Assembly: GCF_964355755.1 (NCBI RefSeq)
Contig: NC_092673.1
Location: 21,333,001 to 21,397,000, forward strand
Direction of reading: 5' to 3'
Source of the DNA: Antedon mediterranea
Lineage: Eukaryota > Echinodermata > Crinoidea > Comatulida > Antedonidae
DNA: 64,000 nucleotides
Positions within the stretch are counted from its first letter, which is position 1. The number at the start of each line of letters is the position of its first letter. Under the pieces are notes generated by a model. It had not been told where the DNA came from, searched no databases, and worked only from the letters and a program-made list of their open reading frames with translations. The position numbers and the translations under genes are program-made. Positions 12,352 through 25,159 of the stretch are shown in pieces.

Positions 12352-12660
12352 AATTACAAAAATATCCACTTTTAAAATTCAATAATTATGCCATAATATT
12401 GCCATATATTGTGTTATCATCCTGTAGAGTCATAGAAACTAGTTATGTCAAAAATTAAAAGGGTCGAAATGTGTAAATTTTTCGAAAATTTCCCAAAGTA
12501 TCCACTTTTTAAAATTCAATAATTATGCGATAATATTTCCATATATGGGCATATATTGTGTTATCATCTTATAGACATAGTAACTATTTATGTCAACAAA
12601 TAAAAGGGTCATAATTTGCCCATTTTTTTAAGATTGGCCAAAATATTCACTTTTTAAAAT
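12352..12660. repeat. Diverged tandem repeat, about 140 bp, 2.3 copies
   Basis: ATCCACTTTTAAAATTCAAT, AATTATGC and then ATATTGTGTTATCATC recur near 12363, 12490 and (partly) 12645, with TAAAAGGGTC near the end of each unit. Confidence 0.75.
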
Positions 12661-12670
12661 ATGTATTTAG

Positions 12671-12712
12671 GTAACATGCGCAGACCACATTATGTGATTC
12701 TGCGCATGTTAC
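12671..12712. repeat. Inverted repeat, 14-bp arms
   Basis: GTAACATGCGCAGA and TCTGCGCATGTTAC are exact complements separated by 14 nt. A half copy (TCTGCGCATGTCAC) follows near 12752. Confidence 0.8.
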
Positions 12713-12789
12713 ATGATATTATCTAGTTGTGTCAATGCGCACACTATGTGATTCTGCGCATGTCACATTATGATATAGTAACAGTGTAA

Positions 12790-14990
12790 AACAGCGTTCC
12801 ATACTTGTGATTACGTGTACTGTCTTTCAAGAAACGACGCATTTAAGTTTGTTTATTTTCATCCTCTACGTCTACATCTGACTTCATTTGGGTAAGGCTG
12901 TGTATATATTATTCTTTCACATTGATGACAGACTAAACTCATCACATGGACTTTTAGAGCACAAGGCTTTTAACGCGATATTGTTACTATAGTATGGAGA
13001 TTTGGCGGGCTGTTGGTTGTACAATGCGTTGACAATGAACGCGTTTCAACTATGTTAATGTTCACAATCAAATCAATCCATCAATACAATTATCTTGCCA
13101 AATAAAATACACAAAATAACAATTTAAAAGGAATTTAAATATCTGTAGACATTTGTTTCTTGTTATGATGCGAACATGACATATTTTATTGTTTGTTTGG
13201 TTTCTTTTTAGGAATAATATAAACGCAATGAATGCTTACAAAAAACTACAAAACCTGTAACGCGTTAAACAAATTTGTAACGAAAATGTAAGCCAAAGTT
13301 GACATAATACAGGCCTACACAGAATCATCAGAAAATCTACAAAACAAATGTTACCAAATACCTCTTCTGTGACAATGGTGTGTGCAAGTAGCAACCAAGT
13401 TGAGAAAACGGCTCTAGATTTGAGGAAACTAAACTTAAGTAAGTGACCTTTGACATACTCCGGTTAAATAAATTAAGAAATATTAAACATTGAATATATT
13501 TAGCAATATTAAATAAACAATTAAAATAATATATTATTATTATTTACAATCAACATAATAAATTACTGTAAAACGTATTTCCAACTTAAATTATCTGATC
13601 TCATTAGGAAGCCCAAAACTAAGCATTTATTATACAGTATACATGTATAACTGTAAAACAATGTAACATTACGTCTAAATTTTAAATATCACACACACGC
13701 TGCTTCTTAAATAAAATTATAATACAAATTAATTATCCATTTAATAGTGTCTAACATTTATATATTTTACATATTCATATTTTACAATTCGATCAATATT
13801 GGTAGTGAAAATCATAAATGTTTGAATTAATCTTTTGGTCAGTCAGTCGGTCGGTCAGGCCGTTTAGTAGAGCACGTAGTTGCAGTCATTCAATTTAAAT
13901 GAGAGTACTGTACTGTAAGTCTGTCGTCAGTTGGTCTAAGTTAGGTCAGTGTTGTCAGCCAGTTGTTGAGTTTGGTGGTAGTCAGTCGATGTTCGGTCGT
14001 CATTAGGGACTTTACGAAACAGGACGGTTAGGGTAGGACGACGGACATCCTATGTTCGCTAGAGCGTAAAATCATATAAAGTCAGTCGACATAGCCGTTT
14101 TATTACGACGACGAACGGCAGTATCTCTCTCCCTCTCCCATGTCTTGCAGCGTGGGGTCCTTTTGAATCGCTTGGCTCTGGTGGTACAGGATGTAGGCAT
14201 ACCTTTCTAGCTAGGTGCCTTGCATTCAAAATATTTAGAGTTTTGAAAATGGCAATTGTATCGTCCTCAAAAAGTTAAGACGACAGAATGCTAAGCTCCG
14301 CCCACAAAAGTTTATGCATACATTATTCACGAGCACCGTCCTGTGGCTTCCCGTCCTGTCTCATAAAGTCCCTAATTACGAGTCGACGGTTTTCTTACAC
14401 AATATAAAAGTAAGTTGGTCAGTTGGTCGCCTGGTCAGTTGGTCAGTTAAACTATAATAATCAGTCAGTCACCTTACGGACAGCAAGTCTGTCAGTCAAT
14501 GACGATATAGCTACTTCATTACAAAGTCTAGATACGGTTTTAAAATTTAAAAAAGTCATGAGTTCGATACTTGTGTCTGATACTGTGATGTACAACATCT
14601 ATGTATAAACAATGGATGACAATTATACTTTGCGAATATCACTTTGTGCATTATAATTTAGGCTTAATCTACTATTATAATAACAATTTTATGGACAACG
14701 TACTATTCATCTCAGGTATCAAATTATGTTTGGTGGTATACAGGTTTGATTACAGTGGAATGCAATTTACAAATTAGTCTTAAAATCAAATAATCCTGTT
14801 GAGAAATCAGTTCAGTATTGTTATACAAAGTTGAATATAAATCAACCGTAAGAATCTTTTAAGTGATTCGTAAATGCATCCATCTAGTTGTCAGATTTTC
14901 TTGTAATTACGGCAACTGCACAATTTTCCCGCGTTGTAGTCTCGTCCTGCGTTCGGTAAATTGACGTCATCAACACTTACATTCGTCATC
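12790..14990. other. Gene-free stretch downstream of the amine receptor
   Basis: No exon recognised. 13838-14520 is rich in imperfect GGTCAGT/CAGTTGGTC phrases, a low-complexity repeat. 14962-14969 is a TGACGTCA octamer. The part next to 14996 presumably holds the 3' UTR of the minus-strand receptor. Confidence 0.4.
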
Positions 14991-14995
14991 ATTCA

Positions 14996-16372
14996 TCATA
15001 ATGTTGTTATTCGCTCAAGAACCACCGTTGGTGACTCGTTATGATTAAATAAATCATCTTCTTTTAATCTATCTCCACTTCCATTCATCACCGTATTTCC
15101 TCTTTTTGCTAGAAGGGGTTGCCTAGCAACTGGTAAAGCAGCAAACCTGTTGTAACTTTTCTTGATAGGAGGAAGGGTTATGCTCCCCGAACAATGCTTT
15201 TTAATGGCTATTGGACCCGCCATCGTTACAAACGTTTTTGAGCGTTTGTGCCTTGCATTCATGCATTCCAAACGCAGTATACTTTTAAATGCGAATCTAA
15301 AATCCTTGTTGAATATACCATAAATAATTGGATTTAGCGTTGAGTTGCAATAGCCAAGCCAAGTTAAAAGACTAAATAAGACGGGCGACGAACATTCCGG
15401 ACAGAATGATGAAACCACGTTTACAGTAAAAAATGGAACCCAACAAAATAGAAACACACCCATAATGATACCGAGCGTCACTGCGGCTTTGTGGTCGCGT
15501 ACTGCGTTTGGCGAATGGTAACCGGATTCGCGGGAGTCGTGATTTCCGATACGTCCTTGTTTTGCGTTACGCACGTGTTCACGTACCGCAACAAAAATTC
15601 TTGAATAAATTGACGTCATTACAAAGCAAGGTAAAACAAAACTAACAAAAGAAGAGAGAGTTGCGTAAATTAGATTGATATCTTCCAATGTACACACGTT
15701 CTCGTCGTCATCCTCTTGTACAACGTCGGTGGAGTTATTCCCTTCGTGCCAACCGAGTTGGATCGGCATAAATGATATCAAAGCAGACATTATCCAAACA
15801 AAAGAAATAGTAACAAGAGCTCTTGTTGTCGTCATCCATTGATAGTAATGTAATGGTTTCTTAATATGCATATATCTATCAACACTAATTGCACATAAAT
15901 TCAATATAGACGCTGTTGAAAACATGACATCAAACGATATCCATATAGTGCAGAATGGTTTACCAAACGACCAATACCCTCGAATGTCATTTGATGCGGC
16001 GAACGTCATGACTAAAATAGACACGAGGAGGTCTGCCATAGCTAGCGATACAATAAAACTGTTTGCCGTTTTTCGTAGCTTCGGGTAGGTGGCAACCGCC
16101 AGGCAAACTAAAATATTTCCGACAATTGAAGCTACAATGATTGTGCCTAAAATAAGCAACATTGCTATCCTCGTCGCTGGCGTAAAACTCCCGTCATCCG
16201 AGTCGTCTTCGTCGTCGGTTCCATTCTCCGGAATCGTCGTGTTGTCGTACGACCAAGTAGTCGTAAACATTATACATGTGCCTGTTGGTCGTTCAAAATT
16301 GTCTATGCTAGCTGATGATCCCTGTACGACACTTTCTTGTATACGGACACTTGCTCGATCGGATCGGTACAT
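14996..16372 (-). CDS. Biogenic-amine GPCR, D1-dopamine / beta-octopamine-like
   Basis: An uninterrupted 458-codon frame encodes a complete class A receptor of typical length. Seen: GN in TM1 (85-86), LAMAD in TM2 (110-114), Cys141 and Cys227 for the extracellular disulfide, Asp148 in TM3 (amine counter-ion), DRY at 165-167, Trp193 in TM4, serines 240, 241 and 244 in TM5 (catechol contacts in the family), CWVPFF at 310-315 in TM6 and NPIIY at 347-351 in TM7. Cys370 could be palmitoylated. The TM3 segment around FSTASILNLC matches D1-like receptors closely. N-glycosylation sites NTT and NGT lie in an acidic N-terminus. Met35 (codon at 16268-16270), just before that segment, is an alternative start. 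The residue after DRY is Met where most amine receptors have Trp. No intron interrupts the frame. Gs coupling is expected from the family. Dopamine versus octopamine/tyramine/adrenergic preference cannot be decided here. Confidence 0.88.
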   Translation of the reverse strand: MYRSDRASVRIQESVVQGSSASIDNFERPTGTCIMFTTTWSYDNTTIPENGTDDEDDSDDGSFTPATRIAMLLILGTIIVASIVGNILVCLAVATYPKLRKTANSFIVSLAMADLLVSILVMTFAASNDIRGYWSFGKPFCTIWISFDVMFSTASILNLCAISVDRYMHIKKPLHYYQWMTTTRALVTISFVWIMSALISFMPIQLGWHEGNNSTDVVQEDDDENVCTLEDINLIYATLSSFVSFVLPCFVMTSIYSRIFVAVREHVRNAKQGRIGNHDSRESGYHSPNAVRDHKAAVTLGIIMGVFLFCWVPFFTVNVVSSFCPECSSPVLFSLLTWLGYCNSTLNPIIYGIFNKDFRFAFKSILRLECMNARHKRSKTFVTMAGPIAIKKHCSGSITLPPIKKSYNRFAALPVARQPLLAKRGNTVMNGSGDRLKEDDLFNHNESPTVVLERITTL

Positions 16373-16479
16373 TAGTTACATTACTTTGAACGTGTTTGCT
16401 TTTCTTCAAGTACACATACTGCGTCGACGATTCCTCAATGGCACGAGTTTATTCTCAGATGGGTTGTAGCCGACAGATT

Positions 16480-19400
16480 ATCCTATTAGTATCTTCCTGA
16501 TAAATGAGTATTAATCAATAGCTTATACGTTGATTGAATGGTTAAACCCACGGTTACTTTGCGTTCGTTAAGAAGTATTTAAGTCAATTGTCGATCATCT
16601 TATCAACGAGATTCTAATTAGGTGATCGGCGAGTTCCTTCGTATGACATTCTCGTGTTGATAGACACTAACGTGTCATCAATTTAAAGCCGGATACTGTT
16701 ACCTCCTGCAAGATAGAATATATCCATTTAAATGTACATAGAAGTATACCAAATTTGTATAAAAATCACATAATATTTAATCATGAAATCCAACATACTA
16801 AGTTCATCATCAAAATAATTACAATGTCATTTCCTCCTCGGTTCTTCTTCGGTGCGTTTAATTTCATAGTTAATTTTGTTCGGAAATTGACCAGATACGT
16901 ATTATGTCAGATATTTATAATTATGTATGAGAAAGATAAAAAAAAAAGGTCCCATTGGGTTTGTAACAAACGCCTCGCGATTGATATGAAACCAGTCTTA
17001 CAACTATAGACATCCAGTCTATGATGAAACATGCCCCAGGTAATGCTAACTATAGCGGCAAGTTTGCGTCATGAACCGACGTGCGATTCGAACCTACGAC
17101 CCCTTATTTACAGAGAAAACGTATTAGTTCTCGCAGGAATTGAGGAGGTTTGAAGCAGGTGAAATTATCGCCAAATACGGTATGTTTCATCTGGCAGTAT
17201 ATATCAGATTTGGTCGATAAAATTGCTCAAATTTAATGAAATAAAACTCAATTTCTCTTTTGAAAATAGTTAATATTTTAATACGAGACAGGTGTCTGTG
17301 GAAGATTACATAAAGATGCCAAGCAAATAAATATTTTTTTATGTTTTTCAATAATCAGCCTTTTTCCACACTTAATTATCTTAGACCACAACATCGTGAA
17401 AATGAAAACTTGAACAAACGCCCAATGTAAAACGCAGCCGGTTTTCGGTACTGTACCTATTTCGGAAGTATCATATGAATCACATGTGTTTCAAAGTATC
17501 TAGTAGTAACCTAACCCGTAACCTAACCGTATACGTGATACAGGCACCACATGTGATATTATAAATGAGATGCTGTATTACCAAATATTCAGCAATTTGG
17601 AAATATTCCAAGCAATTGGAATTGGAATATTTTGATACTTTGGAAATAGATAGGTATGTGCAGGAGAAACACAGTTGAAATCGGGTGTAAAAATGTGTGT
17701 TTGACTTGAATAACAAAGGTAATTTGCTTTCTTTCATTATTTGAATGATCCAAGAGAACATTTATTTGATATGGCCTAATTAATCTGTTTGTTTCCGAAT
17801 AGACAAATTACTATATAGTTTTAATATGACGTCATGTCAGGGAAAGCACTACACATTACTTAAAATTGAAACCAAAGAAACGATTGGAATTCAAATTGCT
17901 AGCCTAAACAGTTACATCTATCAACCTCGTTTTCGATATCCACCAAAGTAGGATTCTTTCTTTTAATGAATAATTCATGTTATTTGCAGTATATTATTTT
18001 GTGGTCATATAAATGCAAAAGACTCTTATTATGGTAACATAATCCTCTGTATATTATTCCAAATATCATGAAATTTGCACATAAATGCAAAACATAACTT
18101 GTGTACGAGTCTCAAATTCTAAATGTTACTCAAAATGGCTAAAACCGTGCCGAAATGATTGTTCTGCTGAAATTGGTTTTCTTTGATGAACTTCGTTTAA
18201 AAACAAAACTCAACGTCTGTAATTGCATTTGGGATTTAAAAGGATCGATATCAATCAGGAATGGGTCCAAATTACTCTTTTAATAATTTAGTTTGTTAAT
18301 CTTTCTACTTTCCATTCTTTATGGTACCCAGAGTAATGGAATGTGCTCTATGCATGATGTAGGCCTAAAGTTCAATTCTTAATTTTAACATTTGTGAAAT
18401 CCTTGCCGAAATAAATGGAAAAGAGATGCGAGACGGGATCTTTATACAATTTGTGGCTGATTCTTCAACATCGTAAAAACGAACATTGCCTAGATACAGA
18501 ACATTAGAGTTAAAGTAAATGAAACTAATATAAATCCAAACTAGTTCCAACAACAATTCATATCACGTACATTGCTGAAACAAAAGAACAATGTCTAGAG
18601 TGTGCAGACCTTTTGAATGCTTACGGTTAATTAAATGCAACCTTATTCAATTAATTTGAATCGGATTTTAATTGCATGTTAACCAGAATTTAATTGTTTT
18701 ATCTTTTATTATATTCTCCATTTTTGTTCAATTACGATTGAGCGAAATTACAAAACGTGTGCACATTTCACGTAATACGCGAACCTATACAGTAGTTGCT
18801 ATAAAACTGCACCAACAATATTAGTTTCCACTTGGACGCAACGCAAAAACATAACTGAAAGTTGGCCAAACTACTATTTATATTTAATTATTAGCACTCT
18901 AACTGTAATTGTTTGTCTTTATGATTCATTTGTCATGCTATCCGACGAGACGTTTTAAAACAAACTGACTGATGTGTTCAATTATTATTCTAAGAATGAT
19001 GGTGATTAATGTGTCTCTATTTTCTTTCTGGTTCTGTCGTTTATTAGTATTTTCGCTATGTGTGTATGTTTTTTTTAAATAAGCAACATTTTCGTATACT
19101 TTTAACTTTAGTTCTAATATTCAACTGTAGGCCTACTGAGCTGCTGTATGAACAAAACACACACACATACAAAACAATAATACCTCGTGTGCAACATTCC
19201 GCCGGTAATGAAAGGTCAATGGGTCTACGTCTTGCTTGGATTCGTATCTATAAAGAACATGGTAATGACAAAGGACTCTGCCCATGTCTGTTATGCATAC
19301 ATTTGATTCGTTAATTTAACCACTTAGATAGGCCTAAACATAAAATATTCACGTTTAGTTTCTGGAAAGAAGTTATTAAAAACCACATTATTTTTGCAAT

Positions 19401-21480
19401 TTGATAACAATTTTTATTACTGATACTTATAAAACATGTCATTTAATGATTAATTGATTTGAGGGCTCACGATGGAAAATTTCCCTTGATTAGAAATGTA
19501 AGCCAATTAAAATATAATTATTTCATTTGACCTCCACAAAATGAATAACAATACATTAATACGACCAGTAGAAACGGAATCATTTGAAAATAAATAGTGG
19601 ACCGTTCGGTTTTTAAAATTGTCAACAACTATCTTTAATTTGGCATACATAAAATACATTTTTTTTCATTTATTCACAACATAGTTATCCAGGATTTTAC
19701 AATCAAGTAAAAGAAAACCCGTTTTGTGGTTCTGTCTTTGATACGACAGATTGAAAAAAAGTTTTATTTTTGTGAAAAGAAGTGAGGCTTTAAGGGTAAA
19801 TGTTGATGAATATTCAATTTCAGTTGGTAAGATATTCCATTTACAACATAGAATCAATATTACAAATCTACTACTGAAAAAAATAATTAACAATGCTGAA
19901 CATAAGTGGTTGGATCTCAATGCAGATACAAATAAAATAAGCACTGAAAAAATGACGGTGCTGTGGGTATTAGTGGCTGAATCTCAATGGAGATACAAAT
20001 AAAACTAGACATGAAACTCGTCACTTTGACGAGTTAGTTATCCGCACCACGACAAACGCCACGTGCACGTCTTACGTTGGAATATTGCACACAGATAATG
20101 ATTATGGCATTATGACAAGAACTGAAGAATATGATATGCTGTTAGTGCTGAATTCTGTCAATTTTGTGTCATATAGTATATACATGCAAACAGTATAATC
20201 TGTATACATATTACATACAGTGTAGAATAGGTGAAATTACGGGACCCGCCATTTATTCAAATTTTTAACATGGCGACGGTATCAAAATGAAACACTTAGA
20301 TAGCACTTTCAGAAGGAAATTATCTCAGGAACAACATATTAACGTGTAGAAGAAATTTGAATACGTAAAATATAGATGCGCACCCTTTTAAATGTGATGA
20401 ACTATTACGCAAAATATGAAAATACGACTTTTTTTATTCAACTGGCCATATGATGACGTCACAACATCCGATTGGCAAAATGTTTACATGAATTCGTATC
20501 TACAATCCAATAGCTTCCATAAAACGTTTTAATCGTGATTATCACATTTTATTCTTACGAGCTATTACAGATTAAAATTTACTGTAAAGATGAAATTAAT
20601 GACCCACGTAATTAAAATTTTTTGGCATGATGACGTCATAAAAATTAAAATATTTTTATCTCATGCTAAAGAAAGTTGATTGACCTACACAATATATAAA
20701 TGTAGGAGAAAAAGGAATACAGATAAGCGTGATGCGCTCCATTGAATGTGATGAGCAATAACGAAAGAGACAAAAATCCTATATTTTACATTCGTGTGGC
20801 CATACGATGACGTCACAATGTTTTTTTAGCCTTATCGATGCATGATCCGATATCTACAACTCATCAACTTCTAGATTTTGTAATAAAAATAAACGGTTCA
20901 CGGTTTACTTTAGAAACTATGACTGTTTAAAAAAAGACATAATTTTGACGATTTTTTAAGCTTTTTCATAAAAAACGCGCATGAAATGTTTAATTCAACG
21001 TGTTCGTATGGCGTTATTTAAATTGGAAAAGGTCTAAATTGTTTTCAAAATTACTAGGAAAGGCTTGAAAAATATGATTCAAGAGAAAAAAATATGTTTT
21101 TAACGCTACGTGCGCACCGCGTGCGTAAAAAATTGCGCGCCCGTGGGAATTTTTGACATGCTCAAAATTACAAGAAACGCATAAAAAGTTGATTAGAAAT
21201 TAATTTTGCGCATTTTGAAATTTTAAATGTGCGTGCGCGCGTAACTTCTTGTGAAACATGCCATTTTTAATCCGTAGAAAGTTTGCCCCTGATATGACTT
21301 AAATTTTGTCAAAGTGTCAATACTAAATGACTTAGTTTTTAATCTATGATCAATCATTGAAATTCATAAAATTGCGCGTAAGTTACGTTGCGCAACTATG
21401 ACGTCATTCAAAAATAGGAGGTGCACAACTTCACGTAAATGCCCATATGTTGTCAAAGTTATGAAATGTTATTTTTACAC
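16480..21480. other. Gene-poor stretch upstream of the amine receptor
   Basis: I see no supportable exon; any 5' UTR or promoter of the receptor would be at the left end. On the minus strand, 17075-17110 has a tRNA-like B-box (GTCGTAGGTTCGAATCGCAC) without an A-box, a probable SINE relic. 18825-18870 is a fragment of MITE family A. Confidence 0.4.
20396..20880. repeat. Diverged repeat containing TGACGTCA
   Basis: AATGTGATGA followed 50-60 nt later by TGGCCATA, TGACGTCACAA and then TATCTACAA occurs near 20396-20510 and again near 20738-20860. A third TGACGTCA lies between at 20631. Confidence 0.6.
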
Positions 21481-21566
21481 ATTTTAGAGAAACGCGATCC
21501 ACAAAAAGGAAGGATGGAAAGAAGAATAATACAGAAAAAAACTGTTGATCTCATACAATAACAAGG

Positions 21567-21598
21567 AGTTATCCGCTTGGTATACCAAGCGGATAACT
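21567..21598. repeat. 32-bp perfect palindrome
   Basis: The half-site AGTTATCCGCTTGGTA is followed directly by its exact reverse complement. The centre GGTATACC is the same as in the palindrome at 5587. Confidence 0.9.
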
Positions 21599-21914
21599 AA
21601 TAAGCACTGAAAAATTGACGATGCTGTGGATATTAATTGTTGAATCTCAATAGAGTTACAAATAAAATAAGCACTGAAAACATGGCAATGACTGGATCTC
21701 AATGGAGATACAAAATAAAATAAGCAAAAAGCTAAATCAAAGCGACAAATTCTCATTTACTTTTCAATAAGCCTGTTTGTAAATTTTACGGTGAAAAATT
21801 TAAAAACAATTTTGACCCAAATAATACATGCACGTGGATATCACGTTGCCGATGTTCCCGTTGCAGGCATCAATAGTTCAGTTGGTATGTTTGTTTGTAT
21901 GTATTTTTGTTACT

Positions 21915-22470
21915 GTTATGTAATGTTAAGGGGGGATGTGGATAGAGGTGCTTGTCACCTGTTATGTAATGTTAAGGGGTGATGTGGATAGAGGTGCTTG
22001 TCACCTGTTATGTAATGTTAAGGGGGGATGTGGATAGAGGTGCTTGTCACCTGTTATGTAATGTTAAGGGGGGATGTGGATAGAGGTGCTTGTCACCTGT
22101 TATGTAATGTTAAGGGGTGATGTGGATAGAGGTGCTTGTCACCTGTTATGTAATGTTAAGGGGTGATGAGGATAGAGGTGCTTGTCACCTGTTATGTAAT
22201 GTTAAGGGGTGATGAGGATAGAGGTGCTTGTCACCTGTTATGTAATGTTAAGGGGTGATGAGGATAGAGGTGCTTGTCACCTGTTATGTAATGTTAAGGA
22301 GGAATGTGGATAGAGGTGCTTGTCACCTGTTATGTATATGTTAAGGGGGGATGTGGATAGAGGTGCTTGTCACCTGTTATGTAATGTTAAGGGGTGATGA
22401 GGATAGAGGTGCTTGTCACCTGTTATGTAATGTTAAGGAGGAATGTGGATAGAGGTGCTTGTCACCTGTT
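21915..22470. repeat. 46-bp minisatellite, about 12 copies
   Basis: The unit runs TTATGTAATGTTAAGG, GGTGATGTGGATAG, AGGTGCTTGTCACCTG. Copies vary mainly at GGGGGGATGTGG, GGGGTGATGAGG and GGAGGAATGTGG; one carries an extra base (TATGTATATG). Every unit contains a small hairpin, AGGTG/CACCT with a CTTGT loop. The array ends abruptly at 22470 before CATCCCTTTC. Confidence 0.92.
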
Positions 22471-22479
22471 CATCCCTTT

Positions 22480-24950
22480 CTTTTAGCTGTTTTTGTATGC
22501 AGTGATAAAGTTTAATAAATAAAAAAAAATAAATAAAGAATCCCTTCCTCAGATTCTATAGAATCAATTACAGTTTGCAATGTTAAACACGGAGCTACCT
22601 TTTAATCACAAACTTATGGAACAAGTTGCGACTTCTAAATACCACATCAAATTTGCTTCAACTACCGTAAAATGTCATACATAACAGTACCTTATACTCA
22701 CACACGATTCCACCATAAGTATCCAACTTAGACAACATGCATGCAGGTCTAAAGTCTGTCATGTCTTCAAAGTCATCACGAGGTTATGGCTTTGTTTTAA
22801 ACTTCTGATATTTGCAAACATTACGTAAAGTAAATACAGTATGTGGTTATACTTTTATATTTTTTAAATCTTTCTAATCGCTAAGTAAATACATGAAAGT
22901 AAATACATGAAAGTAAAAAAAATGATAGTTGTGCAGGAACAAAGTACGATGCCTGCTGAAACCAAAACCGACAAGCTACTTCTCCACTGTTCGTCGCTTT
23001 GTAAACTTTGTCTGAATGTCAAATGTATTTTAAACGGGTTCTTATATTTCAAACCATACATACATAATGCTTTTGTGTAACTCAATGCGTTATACAATAT
23101 GCATGTAATGTAATGAAAATATCGTATTCTTGGGTTTAATTATCGTAAGAAATGACAGGCCTATAATAAGATTATCCAAAGATCCCAAGATAATCGTTGC
23201 GAGTTTGAATCTGATCGTTGACGCCATTGTATGTCTTCACATTACGTTGCACCTGCCCACGTGCAACGATGGCGTAGAAAACGTATATAGCCGTATTGAT
23301 GTTCAGATAAGATATGTACAATACTGTAGTCATTTACAGGTACATTAAGTAGGTTAGGGTCGGTATTTACCCTTTACCGTCGTAATTGGAAATAAGGTTT
23401 CTGATTTTCTAGAAAGAGAGTTAATCGTTACGTACGGTGTATACCAGCTGTCTCTCACAAATATCACTGTGGGCATGTATAAGTTCCCTTCGATTTCGAG
23501 TGCAGTGCGCGCAATATAGCACGTAATTTTAAAAGTAACAGAAAGTAATAAATAGATTGGATTGGTCAAATGACGCTAAAGAAAACCATTTTGTTTTTCA
23601 TTTCACGTTATCTAATTTCAATAATAAATCTCACGCAATATAAATATGAATATAGCCTACTTGTGGTAGGCCTATATTATTGATAAGAAATAAATACATT
23701 ATTTGCGGTAGTTTTGAAGGCTCAATATATGGTATGTGTTTATTTTTAAATTACATCATCATACAACACAATTTGGAATGCCGCTAGACATTATATACTG
23801 TTTCCATTTGATTGTCATTAAGATAAGTCATATAATCAGTAAAATCACGTGATTGTTCTCTACACTTTATAAATGCCTGCGAATGAAAATGAGAAACACG
23901 CGTGACCCCTGACCTCATGGCGATGAGAAGAGAAGATGGAAGTTGATGTTAGATGTATCAGAAGATGAAGCGAAATGGTTATCGAGCATTGATCTTAATT
24001 GGTGATTTAATGAGTTGTGTTAATCCTATGATGATAGCAAGGGGATGATTATGATTTCCCTGAGTGAACTATGGCCATAGGGATAGTTATTGGTGGTAAA
24101 CATCACATTCGTGTTAACCTAGATATAGTAATTGTTATGTTCACAGTAGCACAACTATAATGTCATTAATACAGTCTATAATAAGTGGCAGTGACGTCAC
24201 TTACGTGGAGTTACTCGTTCTTTTGTTGGCGATCTACGTAGAACATATCCAGCTTCTGTAAAATAAAAGAAAAAATAAACATTCAAAGATAACTTATATC
24301 TGTGTGTGTTACTTGTTGTACGGATATTCTGCAGTTGGATTTCTATCGTATGAGATATTCGTTTTTCGTTAAACGTAGATTTTGTTGTGTTGTTTAAAGA
24401 AGTAATTAATTTATTTATTTAGATTTATTCTAGTACTGTATGCCTCTTTATAATACAGGTTATCAAATATACTAAAAAACAAGACGCAACATTGCGCGTC
24501 AAAATAATGATGCAAATAATTACGATATTTGTACGCGCGCGTTACGTGGAAGATTAGTATTTAACCAACCGCAAGTGGTGTAATATCTGCCAACCATTCT
24601 ACCGTACTTCACTTAGAAATATAAACGGCAAAACATTTTGAAAATGCATTTAATACGTAACTACACACTCGCAGAGCAAGCAAACGATGTCATATTATAT
24701 TTATTTATTTAAATTATGAAATTGAATGACATTTAATTGAGATTCAATTGAATTCAAACGTGCCTGCAAGTTCATTGTATGGTCATCTTCAATTATATTT
24801 GCCGTCACTTCAGCATAATGTTTTTTTTTCTTACATTCTAATATATGTGGTACCGTATTCATGGAAAGAATTTATGCTGTTAGTATACAGTTAGTCAAGG
24901 AGAATTTTATAATAACTATGGTGACTTATGTGTGATTATGAAAATTAATA
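22480..24950. other. Gene-poor stretch
   Basis: Apart from a small exon-like piece at 24205-24255 I can support no gene. 24192-24199 is a perfect TGACGTCA octamer inside that candidate's 3' flank. Confidence 0.35.
24205..24255 (-). CDS. Candidate 51-nt exon, unassigned
   Basis: On the minus strand TTTTATTTTACAG precedes 51 nt that end at CCAC|GTAAGTGACG, a strong acceptor and donor. One of three frames is open (AGYVLRRSPTKERVTP), entered after one base; the other two have stops. No partner exon was found that joins it in frame, and the family is unknown. Confidence 0.25.
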
Positions 24951-24958
24951 AATTTAAA

Positions 24959-25155
24959 TTAAAGATGCATTGTCCCCCTGAATTTTTTATTTTTTTTAAT
25001 ATGCCATTTCACATATTAGTTAATCACTTTGACCAAAAATTGGACCAAAAAAAAATTATTTACTTAAAAAAAACTGTAATTTAAGACAAAATAGTCAAAT
25101 CGGTTGCCCGCCAATGGGTTTTGGTTGAATTTAACCGTTTAGTTTGTCGTGTTTT
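24959..25155. mobile_element. MITE family C, truncated copy
   Basis: Starts TTAAAGATGCATTGTCCCCC and follows the internal sequence of the family (CACTTTGACCAAAAATTGGA, GCCAATGGGTTTTGGTTGAA). The right end is missing. Confidence 0.7.
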
Positions 25156-25159
25156 GTGA

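Noticed and set aside
16089-16469. 126-codon plus-strand open frame
   Set aside because: It is antisense to the N-terminal part and 5' flank of the amine receptor and shows no family features.
17075-17110. tRNA gene on the minus strand
   Set aside because: Only a B-box-like stretch is present. No A-box, acceptor stem or cloverleaf could be formed.
21915-22470. CRISPR-like regular repeat
   Set aside because: Units are contiguous without unique spacers and the context is eukaryotic, so it is a minisatellite.
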